In this document: positions 8,350-16,259 of the stretch, in pieces
Layout of the letters: every line of letters begins with the position of its first letter
How positions within the stretch are numbered: the first letter of the stretch is position 1
Assembly: GCF_017094465.1 (NCBI RefSeq)
Contig: NZ_CP064791.1
Span: 1,302,001-1,366,000, forward strand
From: Halapricum desulfuricans
Lineage (GTDB): Archaea; Halobacteriota; Halobacteria; Halobacteriales; Haloarculaceae
DNA length: 64,000 bases
Direction: 5' to 3'
Notes under the pieces: model-generated
Database searches by the model: none
Told to the model about the DNA's origin: nothing
Seen by the model: the letters and a program-made list of their open reading frames with translations, nothing else
Program-made: the position numbers and the translations under genes

Positions 8350-9285
8350 TTATTTGTGCTTCTCGAGGAGCTGGTAGGACCGGTCCCACTCGGTGTCCTC
8401 GTCGAAGTAGCGCTCGGCAAGCGGCTGCTCGGGCATCTCGCCGATCGCCTGCTTCTCTTCGGTGTAGGAGGGACGCTCGTCGTCGACGTAGAAGCGACCG
8501 GTGAGGATCTCGCCCTCGTGGAGCTTGGACTCGGCGTCGTACATCGCTTCGGCGGCCTCGGCCCGATCGTTGATGTCGTGGCCGTACTCGTCGGAGTCCT
8601 GGATGTCCGTGTAGGGGACGTACTGCTTGGCGTCCTTGTTCCAGGTCGGACACTGGGTCAGGAAGTCCACGTGTGCGAAGCCGTCGTGCTGGATTGCCTC
8701 CGCGAGGATTTCCGCGGCCTGGTTGGGGTTGACCGCCGCGGTACGGGCGATGTAGGACGCACCGGCCGACAGCGAGAGGGTGAGTGGCCGGATCGGGTCT
8801 TTCGCACTCCCCGAGGGCTGGGTCTTGGACTTGTGGCCCTTCGGCGAGGTCGGGGAGGTCTGGCCCTTCGTCAGCCCGAAGATCTCGTTGTTGAACACGA
8901 TATAGGTCATATCGTGGTTCTCACGGGCCGTGTGGATGAAGTGGTTGCCACCGATGCCGTAGCCGTCACCGTCACCGCCGGCCGCGATGACCTCGACGCC
9001 GGGGTTAGCCAGTTTGGCCGCCCGTGCGACCGGCAGCGAACGGCCGTGGATCGTGTGGAAGCCGTAGCTCTCGAAGTAACTGTTCAGCTTGCCGGAACAG
9101 CCGATCCCGGTGAAGACGGCGACCTCGTCGGGGTTGCGGCCGACCTTCGGCATCGCCTGTTTCAGCGCGTTGAGCACACCGAAGTCACCACAGCCCGGAC
9201 ACCACGTCGGCTGGGGCTCGATTCCGGGTGTGAACTCCTCGTCTTCGATCTCTCGGTCCGCTCCGATTGCGTTGAATGCACTCAT
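8350..9285 (-). CDS. korB: 2-oxoacid:ferredoxin oxidoreductase, beta subunit
   Basis: A 311-residue subunit that binds thiamine pyrophosphate. WCPGCGDFGVL near residue 28 supplies cysteines for the Fe-S cluster, GIGCSGK near residue 62 adds another, and GGDGDGYGIGGNHF (about 107-120) followed by NNEIFGLTKGQ is the TPP/Mg motif. With the alpha subunit just upstream (2 bp gap) it oxidises a 2-oxoacid with CoA to acyl-CoA, passing electrons to ferredoxin. The substrate is 2-oxoglutarate or pyruvate; the two-subunit form and KGQTSPTS loop favour 2-oxoglutarate, with moderate certainty. Confidence 0.9.
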   Translation of the reverse strand: MSAFNAIGADREIEDEEFTPGIEPQPTWCPGCGDFGVLNALKQAMPKVGRNPDEVAVFTGIGCSGKLNSYFESYGFHTIHGRSLPVARAAKLANPGVEVIAAGGDGDGYGIGGNHFIHTARENHDMTYIVFNNEIFGLTKGQTSPTSPKGHKSKTQPSGSAKDPIRPLTLSLSAGASYIARTAAVNPNQAAEILAEAIQHDGFAHVDFLTQCPTWNKDAKQYVPYTDIQDSDEYGHDINDRAEAAEAMYDAESKLHEGEILTGRFYVDDERPSYTEEKQAIGEMPEQPLAERYFDEDTEWDRSYQLLEKHK

Positions 9286-9287
9286 GG

Positions 9288-11192
9288 TTAGTCACCTGCC
9301 GCGGGTACGTACTTCATTCGCGTGTGTGGCAGTTCCCCCGTATCGAGACTCGTCTCGAAGCCCTCGACGATGTCGCGGGGTTCGAAGGGGTTGCCGTTGT
9401 ACTTGAGGAGACTGGACATCTTGTCGCCGTATTTGCCCAGCTCCTTCTGGATGTGGCCACGCAGCTGGCCACTGGCGTTCATCTCCGCGACGACAGCGTG
9501 CTCGACGCTGTCGAGGAACTCGGTCATCTCGGCCTCGGGGAACGGCATCAGATCGGAGACGCCGACGGCCTTCACGGAGTGGCCGGCCTCGTTGAGGTGG
9601 TCGACGGCCTCGAAGACCGTGTCCTGCTGGCTGCCCCACGTGATGATCCCATAGTCGGCGTCTTCGGGGCCGTGATAGGTCTGGTGGGACTCCTCGGCGT
9701 CCAGTTCCTCGCGGATATCGTCGAGCTTGCCCATCCGGCGATCCATCTGGATAACCCGGTTTTCAGGGTCCTCGCTGATGTGGCCGACTTCGTTGTGCTC
9801 GTTGCCGGTCGCGAGGAAGCGTCCGCCCTCCTGGCCGGGCACCGAGCGCGGGCTGACGTTCGAACCGTCCTCGGGCTCGTGGAGGAAGCGCTTGAACTTG
9901 TCCGAAGCGTGGTGTGCGGCTTCGGCGATCTCCTCTTCGGTCAGCACCGATCCGGGATCGGCGTTGGGCTCCTCGTCGAAGAAGCTCTCGGGGACGTTGC
10001 GCAGTTCGCCCTGGAGCTTCTGGTCGTAGGCGACGATCGCCGGGATCTGGTACTCGTAGGCCAACTCGAAGGCCTTGCGGGTCTGGGTGTAACACTCCTC
10101 GACGTTGGCCGGCGCGAACACGACGCGCGTCGAGTCGCCCTGGCTCGTATAGAGGATGTGCTCGAGGTCGCCCTGCTCGGGCTTGGTCGGCATCCCGGTC
10201 GAGGGACCGGCACGCATCGCCTCGACGAGCACGAGCGGCGTCTCGGTCATCTCCGCGAGTCCGAGCGGCTCGGACATCAGCGCGAAGCCACCGCCCGAGG
10301 AACCGGACATGGCCTTCACGCCGGCGTGTGAAGCACCGATCGCCAGCGCCGCGGCGGCGATCTCGTCCTCGACCTGCTCGGAGACCCCGTCGAACTTCGG
10401 CAGGTTCTGGGACATGATCGTGAACACGTCGGTCCACGGGGTCATCGGATAGCCCGAGATGAACCGACAGCCCTCGTCGATCGCGCCATACGAGATGGCG
10501 TCACTGCCGGACAGCAGCACCTGCTCCTCGTCGTGGCCATCGCCTGCCGGCGCGGACCAGTCGTGGGTGTGCTCGACCTCCTGGCCGAGCTCGTAGGCGT
10601 CTTCGAGGACCTTGAGGTTCGCCTCTTTCATCTCCCCGGACATGCCGTTGGAGATGATCTCCTCGAAGTACGCCGGATCGATGTCCATCAGCGCCGCCGT
10701 GAACCCGACGCCGGCGGTGTTTCGCATCACGTCGCGACCGTGTTCGCGGGCGATCCCGCGCAGGTCGACGGGGTAGACGTGCCAGCCGTTCTCCTCGGCA
10801 CGCTCCTCGAGGTTGATCGCTTCGACGTCCTCCTCGTCGAGCAGGCCCTCGTCGTAGATGACGATCCCGCCCTCGTTGAGGTCGTCGAGGTTCTCCGTCA
10901 GCGGTTTGGCCTCCTCGTTGCCGTAGTAGGCGTCCTCGCCCGGATTGCGGGCGAAACTGTCCCCGAGCGTGAGGAGGAAGTTGTATCCGTCGCCACGCGA
11001 GTTGACCGGGCCGTTGCCGGCACGTACCTCGACGTACGTGTGGCCGCCCCGGATCCGCGACGGATAGTGTCGGTGTGTGAATACGTTAAGTCCCGAACGC
11101 ATCAGGGCCTTCGCGAAGTTCTGGCTTGTCGAGTCGATCCCGTCGCCGGAACCGCCTGCGATTCGCCAAATGAGGTCTTCTGGCTCTGGCAT
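9288..11192 (-). CDS. korA: 2-oxoacid:ferredoxin oxidoreductase, alpha subunit (fused gamma-alpha)
   Basis: A 634-residue protein. Residues 1-190 are the gamma-type domain (LIWRIAGGSGDGIDS...RIRGGHTYVEVR). From about 215 the alpha domain begins (DAISYGAIDEGCRFISGYPMTPWT), which helps bind TPP and CoA. The ATG at 11192 is preferred to an upstream in-frame start at 11276: it gives the usual MPEPEDLIW start, and a TATA-like ggtatac lies about 28-34 bp before it. It forms an operon with korB and then the Lrp regulator. The complex is the archaeal replacement for the NAD-linked 2-oxoacid dehydrogenase in the citric acid cycle. Confidence 0.9.
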   Translation of the reverse strand: MPEPEDLIWRIAGGSGDGIDSTSQNFAKALMRSGLNVFTHRHYPSRIRGGHTYVEVRAGNGPVNSRGDGYNFLLTLGDSFARNPGEDAYYGNEEAKPLTENLDDLNEGGIVIYDEGLLDEEDVEAINLEERAEENGWHVYPVDLRGIAREHGRDVMRNTAGVGFTAALMDIDPAYFEEIISNGMSGEMKEANLKVLEDAYELGQEVEHTHDWSAPAGDGHDEEQVLLSGSDAISYGAIDEGCRFISGYPMTPWTDVFTIMSQNLPKFDGVSEQVEDEIAAAALAIGASHAGVKAMSGSSGGGFALMSEPLGLAEMTETPLVLVEAMRAGPSTGMPTKPEQGDLEHILYTSQGDSTRVVFAPANVEECYTQTRKAFELAYEYQIPAIVAYDQKLQGELRNVPESFFDEEPNADPGSVLTEEEIAEAAHHASDKFKRFLHEPEDGSNVSPRSVPGQEGGRFLATGNEHNEVGHISEDPENRVIQMDRRMGKLDDIREELDAEESHQTYHGPEDADYGIITWGSQQDTVFEAVDHLNEAGHSVKAVGVSDLMPFPEAEMTEFLDSVEHAVVAEMNASGQLRGHIQKELGKYGDKMSSLLKYNGNPFEPRDIVEGFETSLDTGELPHTRMKYVPAAGD

Positions 11193-11218
11193 GTGTAAAT
11201 CATCGGCCCCCTGCGGGC

Positions 11219-11226
11219 GCCGTATA
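11219..11226 (-). promoter_or_regulatory. Likely TATA box of the kor operon
   Basis: On the minus strand ggtatac lies about 28-34 bp before the korA ATG, as expected for a leaderless haloarchaeal message. It supports the shorter start for korA. A second, more AT-rich block (attattataattc) near 11279-11292 is a possible alternative promoter for a message with a longer leader. Confidence 0.4.
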
Positions 11227-11424
11227 CCAACCACGATTCGCCCGGACAAAAGCGTTGTCACTGACTTATTCGACAATGATTATTATAATTCTGTCGTGTC
11301 TGGTTAGGGAATTTACCGGATTTTATTGCCGGTTCAGCTATATCAAGGTTGTGATCAATAGGTGAGAGAGTGCTGTGCTGTAGCGGCAGGTCGGGTGCCC
11401 GCGTGGCGGCCAGATGTGTCGTCG

Positions 11425-12579
11425 CTATCGTGGCTGCTGGCGATAGATCAGATTGCGCTGGATGTCGTTGGCCCCCTCGTAGATGACCGGGATTCGGACG
11501 TCCCGGTAGACGCGCGCGATCCGCCGGTCAGCCAACACGGATCGGCCGCCGTGGAGTTTCATCCCCTGTTCGGCACATTCGGCCGCGACCTCCGTGGATT
11601 TTGTTTTCGCGAGCGCAGCCCAGAAGCCGGCGTCGTCACTCGCTTTGACTTTGCTCGCGGCCCGCCAGGTCAGCGCGCGGGCCGCCTCGAACTCCAGACG
11701 CATCTCCGCGAGCGTGTGCTGGACCGCTTGGAAGTCGGCGACATCCCGGCCGAACGCCTCCCGGTCGTGAACGAAGTCGTTGGCCTCTTCGATAGCGGCC
11801 GCCGCCAGTCCCAGACCGTGGCCGCCGACGATCACGCGGCCGTGATTGAAGAACTCCGCGAGCATGAAAAATCCCGCACCCTCCGCCCCGATCAGGTTCT
11901 CCTCGGGGATCCGGCAGTCGTTGAACTCGATGTGGGCCTGTTTGCTCGCGCGAAAGCCCATCTTCTCGGGGATGTGCTCGGCGTCGTAGCCGTCGGCGTC
12001 GGTCGGGACGACGAACAGCGAGTAGTTGCCGTAGCGGTTGTCCGGGTCGTCGTCGGTCTTTGCGTAGACGGTTACCCAGTCGGCCTCGACGCCGTTGCCG
12101 ATCCAGTACTTCTCGCCGTTCAGCACCCACTCGTCGCCGTCCTGCTCGGCGGTAGTCGTCATCCCCGCGAGATCGCTGCCCGTCTCGGGTTCGGAGACCG
12201 CCAGCCCGGTGAGCTGTTCGTTCTCGGCGACCGGCCGGAGGTACTCCTCTTTCTGGGCCTCGGTGCCGTGATCGGCCAGGATCTCCGCCCCGAAACTCGC
12301 GAGTTGCAGCGTCAGGGCGATCCCGGCGTCCGCCCGGTAGAACTCCTCGGCGACCGCGAGTACCTCCTCCAGGTCGAGTCCTTTCCCTCCGTACTCCTCG
12401 GGGATGTCCTGAGCGATGAGCCCGGCATCCATCCCCGCTTCGAGGATCTCCCAGGGGTACTCCCCACGGCGATAGTACTCCTCGGCGTTGGGCTGGATGT
12501 ATTCGGCGGCGAACTCCCTGGCCTCCGCTTTGACCTCACGTGCGTGTTCCGGAACGATCCCGTCGTCGAGCAACTCCAT
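11425..12579 (-). CDS. Acyl-CoA dehydrogenase
   Basis: A 384-residue FAD flavoprotein that introduces the alpha-beta double bond in acyl-CoA. The N-terminal helical domain is followed by LTGLAVSEPETGSDLAGM (about 123-140) and KYWIGNG, the FAD and substrate contacts of the beta domain. The catalytic base is E368 in YEGANDIQRN at the C-terminus. Length and all motifs are complete. The gene stands alone, with no beta-oxidation partners or electron transfer flavoprotein genes in the window, so chain-length preference cannot be inferred. It could also act in branched amino acid breakdown. Confidence 0.92.
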   Translation of the reverse strand: MELLDDGIVPEHAREVKAEAREFAAEYIQPNAEEYYRRGEYPWEILEAGMDAGLIAQDIPEEYGGKGLDLEEVLAVAEEFYRADAGIALTLQLASFGAEILADHGTEAQKEEYLRPVAENEQLTGLAVSEPETGSDLAGMTTTAEQDGDEWVLNGEKYWIGNGVEADWVTVYAKTDDDPDNRYGNYSLFVVPTDADGYDAEHIPEKMGFRASKQAHIEFNDCRIPEENLIGAEGAGFFMLAEFFNHGRVIVGGHGLGLAAAAIEEANDFVHDREAFGRDVADFQAVQHTLAEMRLEFEAARALTWRAASKVKASDDAGFWAALAKTKSTEVAAECAEQGMKLHGGRSVLADRRIARVYRDVRIPVIYEGANDIQRNLIYRQQPR

Positions 12580-12685
12580 GATTTATCGTGTCGTATCGGG
12601 CCGATAAATACGCGATGGAACCGGAAGAAACGACGCCGGAGTTTCGGAGCGAGAGTCGAACGGCGGATCCAGGGTGCTACGCGCT

Positions 12686-13288
12686 CTACACTTCTATTTC
12701 CTGCATCAGGTCGACCAGTTCTTCGAGTTGTGGGAACGTGTAGACCGTCACGTCGATGTTGGCGTCCAGCGCGTGGATGCGCGAATCAAACATTAACGCC
12801 ATATCGGAATCGCGATTGCCGACAAGTTCATCGACCATCCCACTGCCGGGGCCGTAGGTGAAAGTCGGGGTCCCCATATCGATAGTCGTGTCGAGGACGT
12901 TCGCCCACCCGTCGATGAATCCCGAAGTCATGATATTGCCGATCTCTTCGATCGCCGACCGTTCCATATCGGTGAAGCCGCTCTGTTCCGGATCCGCCCC
13001 GCCCATGTCTCCCAGCATCCCCTGTGCGAGGGTCTTGGCGTTTTCATAATCGAGCAGAAAGAGGATGTGCCCGTGCGGTGGTTCCTGGAGTTCGATCGAG
13101 ATGCCGATCAGCTTCTCGTCGCCGACGTGGGTCTTGATGTCCGGGATGTCGATGAAGTTGATCTTGGTGATCTCCATCTCCGTCTCCATGCCGGTCATCT
13201 GGCTGAGGTGGTCCGCGACGGTGTTCCCCCCTTCTTTGGCCATCTTGTTGAACAACGCGAGCTTCCGGATGTCGAGCATCAGACTCAT
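12686..13288 (-). CDS. cheC: CheC-type chemotaxis phosphatase
   Basis: A 200-residue protein of the CheC/CheX/FliY family, which removes phosphate from CheY. The phosphatase consensus [DS]-x3-E-x2-N-x22-P is matched exactly once, at SAIEEIGN with the proline 23 residues later in MGTPTF. The equivalent helix in the N-terminal half (KMAKEGGN) has lost the D/S residue. I chose the ATG at 13288 (MSLMLDIRKL) over an in-frame ATG at 13324, because the TATA-like cttaagagg at 13324-13332 would overlap the longer start. No other che genes are adjacent. Confidence 0.85.
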   Translation of the reverse strand: MSLMLDIRKLALFNKMAKEGGNTVADHLSQMTGMETEMEITKINFIDIPDIKTHVGDEKLIGISIELQEPPHGHILFLLDYENAKTLAQGMLGDMGGADPEQSGFTDMERSAIEEIGNIMTSGFIDGWANVLDTTIDMGTPTFTYGPGSGMVDELVGNRDSDMALMFDSRIHALDANIDVTVYTFPQLEELVDLMQEIEV

Positions 13289-13441
13289 GGTAACGATCGG
13301 ATTACCGCCCTGTTTCGACCCCATCCTCTTAAGTCATAGTCCCGCAGTTTTCGCTGGCGAGAATCGGCTCGGGTCGGCGATCATCGACGCTGAAACGTCC
13401 CCGGCTCGCCGGCTGGGTATCGACCGTTTCGGCCATCGCAA

Positions 13442-14107
13442 TTACTCGACGCGATAGCTCACCGCGACACCTTCGCCGACTGGCAACAGCGAGGTCCGGA
13501 AGTCGGGATCGGCCCGCACGGCCGACAGGTACTCCGCGATCCCCTCGGTCGGCCCGGTCGCCTCGATCGACTCGCCGTCCAGAAGCCGCCGGACGTCCTC
13601 GTGATCGATCGTGCTCCCGGCGACGGCGTTGTCGGCCACGACGATCCCGCCAGGGGCGACCTTCTCGCGAACGCTCTCGAACGCCTCGCGGTAGCGGTGT
13701 TTCTCGTTGTCGATCAACACCACGTCGAAGGGGCCGTCGTAGGACTCGATCGTCTCGATAGCGTCGCCGAGTTCGAAGTGAGCGGTCGCCCCGAAGTCCC
13801 CGCGGCCGAGATACTCACGTGCCAGGTCGAGTTCGTCCGCGTCGATTTCGGTGAGAACGATCTCGCCGTCATCCGGAAGTACCCGGCAGAACCAGTAGGC
13901 TGAGTAGCCGTACCCGGAGCCGAACTCGAAGACCCGTTCGGCGCCGGTCATGCGCGCGAGTAGTTCGAGCCAGCCACCGACGGCGGGCCCGACAGTCGGA
14001 AAGCCCTCTCGGTCGGCGTACTCGTCCATTTCTGCGAGCACGTCGTCGCCGTCCGGGCCCACGACGTGTGCGAGTTGTTCGACGCTCTCGGGAATCGGAT
14101 TCGACAT
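13442..14107 (-). CDS. Class I SAM-dependent O-methyltransferase
   Basis: A 221-residue enzyme of the COG4122 (caffeoyl-CoA/catechol O-methyltransferase-like) family. SAM-binding motif I is VFEFGSGYGYSAYWF (about 60-74), with the acidic residue of motif II in ILTEIDADEL-type sequence at IVLTEIDADEL, then FDVVLIDNEKHRYREAF, which normally supplies a metal-binding aspartate. GGIVVADNAV follows. The start at 14107 gives MSNPIPESVEQL; the open frame extends upstream but without gene-like codon use. The acceptor is unknown. A mechanosensitive channel gene lies 35 bp upstream. Confidence 0.85.
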   Translation of the reverse strand: MSNPIPESVEQLAHVVGPDGDDVLAEMDEYADREGFPTVGPAVGGWLELLARMTGAERVFEFGSGYGYSAYWFCRVLPDDGEIVLTEIDADELDLAREYLGRGDFGATAHFELGDAIETIESYDGPFDVVLIDNEKHRYREAFESVREKVAPGGIVVADNAVAGSTIDHEDVRRLLDGESIEATGPTEGIAEYLSAVRADPDFRTSLLPVGEGVAVSYRVE

Positions 14108-14142
14108 GGGCACCTTTCGACCGCCACCGGGTAAAGTCTGAT

Positions 14143-15132
14143 TCACCGATTTCGGCTGACCGGGAACTTCACCCGCTCGGGGTGATCGTTGAACGCCGCG
14201 AGCACCCGCTCGTAGAGGGCGTTTTTCGTCCGCTGGCCCCGGCGCGGGTGGACGAGATACCGCAATCGAAGCGTCACCCACGACTCCTCCTGGACGACGT
14301 TCACTGTCGGTCGGTCCTGTACGTCCAGTTCGACCGGCGTCTCGGCCAGCCGGTCGCGATACTGTTCGATCCGGCGGGCCATCTCGTCGCCGAGGTACTC
14401 GTCGGCCACCTCGGCCATGGTCGCGCGGGCAAAATCGAGGTCAGTCTCGTACGCCACCTGCACCTCGATCTCGTTCCAGACGAAGGGAAACTCGTCGCGC
14501 GTGTAGTTCTTGATGTGACTGGAGAGAACAACGCTGTTGGGAACGGTGATAATCCGCCCGGAAGGCTGGTTGGAGGCGACGAGGTCGCCGTCGATCTCCC
14601 ACAGCGTCGTCACCAGGTAGTCGACGTCGGCCACGTCGCCTTTCGACCCCTCGATAGCGATCCGGTCGCCGACCTGGTAGGGACGCTTGATCATGATGTA
14701 GAACCAGCCCAGGAACGAAAAGAGGGGTTGCTGGAGCGCGAACGTGACGGCGAACCCGACCACACCGAGCGAGAACAGCAGACCGAGCCACTTCTCGGTC
14801 AGCGCGCCCAGCACGCCCGCGACCGCCGCGATCAGGAACGCCAGTCGGAGAACGTTCCGGACGTCGTGCTGGCGGCGTTTGCTCTCGATCCTCGTCTCGA
14901 CCGCCCGGTAGACGAACAGGTAGACGGCGGCGGACAGAAACGCCACGGCAGCCGCGGCCAGCAGCCTGATCGCCACCGGCGCGACTGCGACGCCGCCGAG
15001 CTGTGCGGTGTAACCGACGGTACCGATCCAGCTCGCGGCGACGACGCAGGCGAGTCCGAGACCGATCAGGACGGTGCCGAGGTGCCGAACCACGACGGGG
15101 GTATCGAATGGCTGGGTGAAAACCGTTTGCAC
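14143..15132 (-). CDS. MscS-type mechanosensitive ion channel
   Basis: A 329-residue protein with about five membrane helices (residues 18-200) and the MscS pore and beta domain: FSLGVVGFAVTFALQQPLFSFLGWFYIMIKRPYQVGDRI followed by the split signature DVADVDYLVTTLWEIDG and ITVPNSVVLSSHIKNYT (each seen in order). The channel opens under membrane tension and lets solutes out after osmotic downshock. The GTG at 15132 is chosen as start because the frame further upstream overlaps the thioredoxin-like gene and has arginine/serine-rich, non-coding character. A second MscS gene is present at 58.96 kb. Confidence 0.85.
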   Translation of the reverse strand: MQTVFTQPFDTPVVVRHLGTVLIGLGLACVVAASWIGTVGYTAQLGGVAVAPVAIRLLAAAAVAFLSAAVYLFVYRAVETRIESKRRQHDVRNVLRLAFLIAAVAGVLGALTEKWLGLLFSLGVVGFAVTFALQQPLFSFLGWFYIMIKRPYQVGDRIAIEGSKGDVADVDYLVTTLWEIDGDLVASNQPSGRIITVPNSVVLSSHIKNYTRDEFPFVWNEIEVQVAYETDLDFARATMAEVADEYLGDEMARRIEQYRDRLAETPVELDVQDRPTVNVVQEESWVTLRLRYLVHPRRGQRTKNALYERVLAAFNDHPERVKFPVSRNR

Positions 15133-15178
15133 GCCTGGTCCTGCGTACGTATTCGAAGCTGAGACGTGACGCTGTGGC

Positions 15179-15769
15179 CTACACGTTGAAGTAGTCGGGC
15201 TCGTTGCCCGCTTTCCACTTGATCGAACAGCCACGGGAGGGCTTGTCCTCGGCCTCAACGGACTCACCGGCGAGCACCGTCTCGACGTACTCGCGCATCT
15301 CGTACTCAATGGGCTCCTCATCAGGGTTGAGCGCGTCGTCGATCCGACCGTGATACGCCAGCCGGAACGTCCCCTCGTCGCTGGTGAAGAGGAACGGATC
15401 GGGTGTACAGACCGCGCCGTAGGCCGCCGCGACTTCCTGATCGTCGTCCCGGAGGTAGGCGTCGTAGGCGACGGTGCCGTCCTCGACCAATTCCTGCATT
15501 CGCTCGAAGGAATCATCTGGATACTCCTCGGCGTCGTTGGGGTTGATCCCCACCACGGCGAGGTTGTCGTAGGTCTCAGCGAGGTAGTTCAATTCGTCCA
15601 TCTTCGCCTTGGCGTACGGACAGTGGTTGCAGGTGAACACGACCAGCAGCGCCTCGAAGTCCTCGAAGTCGGCCAGGCTGTACTCCGTTCCGTCCGTCCC
15701 GGGCAACTCGAAATCGGGCGCTTCGCTGCCGCGTTCGAGTCGGTAGCTGTCGGTATCAAGTGCGACCAT
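15179..15769 (-). CDS. Thioredoxin-fold peroxiredoxin-like protein
   Basis: A 196-residue protein of the AhpC/TSA-related group. After GSEAPDFELPGTDGTEYSL comes VVFTCNHCPYAKAKM, where CNHC is the redox CxxC in the thioredoxin fold. The protein ends with RGCSIKWKAGN, a conserved C-terminal cysteine motif of this subgroup. It lacks a signal peptide, so it acts in the cytoplasm. The likely role is thiol-based reduction of peroxides or disulfides. The downstream MscS gene is 46 bp away on the same strand, possibly co-transcribed. Confidence 0.85.
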   Translation of the reverse strand: MVALDTDSYRLERGSEAPDFELPGTDGTEYSLADFEDFEALLVVFTCNHCPYAKAKMDELNYLAETYDNLAVVGINPNDAEEYPDDSFERMQELVEDGTVAYDAYLRDDDQEVAAAYGAVCTPDPFLFTSDEGTFRLAYHGRIDDALNPDEEPIEYEMREYVETVLAGESVEAEDKPSRGCSIKWKAGNEPDYFNV

Positions 15770-15832
15770 AACGGGCGATACTACGGACGGAACGGGGAAG
15801 TCAGTGTCGACGGCGGCGGGATTGAGGAGAAA

Positions 15833-16144
15833 TTACTGATCGAGCGTTGCAGCGATCGCCTGCTCGAAATCGGCCGCGCGTTCATAGGCTGGAGAGCGAT
15901 CGTCGATCGCGTACGTCGATTCGCCGTCGTTGTCAATGCGCTCAAGCACGCCGATATCGGCCAAGGCCGAAAGCGTGTCCGCGAGATACAGGTCTTTCAG
16001 CGGGACGCCAGCGGCATCAGCTAACTCCGAGCGCGTGTAGGTCCCATCAGTATCCAAGTGGACGATGGCGCCGAGGACAGACGCCATTTGCTCGTGTTCG
16101 GCAACGAATCGCCACCCTCCAGGGGTATCGATCGATTCAGTCAT
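15833..16144 (-). CDS. Small winged-helix protein divergent from the pilus operon
   Basis: A 103-residue protein. Residues about 18-75 read as a winged helix (ASVLGAIVHL, YTRSELADAAGVPLKDLYL, TLSALADIGVLERID with a short beta wing STYAIDD). The C-terminus is a short helix. Such proteins are common haloarchaeal transcription regulators. It is divergent from the pilB-like gene with 115 bp between the two ATGs, which makes it a candidate regulator of that operon. That role is inferred only from position. The ligand or partner is unknown. Confidence 0.7.
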   Translation of the reverse strand: MTESIDTPGGWRFVAEHEQMASVLGAIVHLDTDGTYTRSELADAAGVPLKDLYLADTLSALADIGVLERIDNDGESTYAIDDRSPAYERAADFEQAIAATLDQ

Positions 16145-16210
16145 TGCTGGCGGGTATGGATCACACGGTGTTAAGATTGCCTACCCCATCTTTGTGGAGA
16201 ATCAGATATG

Positions 16211-16230
16211 ATATCATTTACATAAAGTTT
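16211..16230 (+). promoter_or_regulatory. AT-rich promoter region of the pilus operon
   Basis: The stretch atatcatttacataaagttt lies 30-50 bp before the ATG of the pilB-like gene and contains a TATA-like tttacataaa. It is preceded by gatatgatatc, a near-palindrome that could be an operator for the divergent winged-helix protein. This is the most AT-rich part of the divergent intergenic region. Confidence 0.45.
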
Positions 16231-16259
16231 TTCCCGGATAACCGCCGAACAAGGAACTA

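Noticed and set aside
6229-9291. Two long plus-strand frames (429 and 469 codons) opposite the DHH, Lrp and korB genes
   Set aside because: Antisense shadows caused by high GC; all real motifs are on the minus strand.
11362-12861. 499-codon plus-strand frame
   Set aside because: Shadow of the acyl-CoA dehydrogenase, no recognisable domain.
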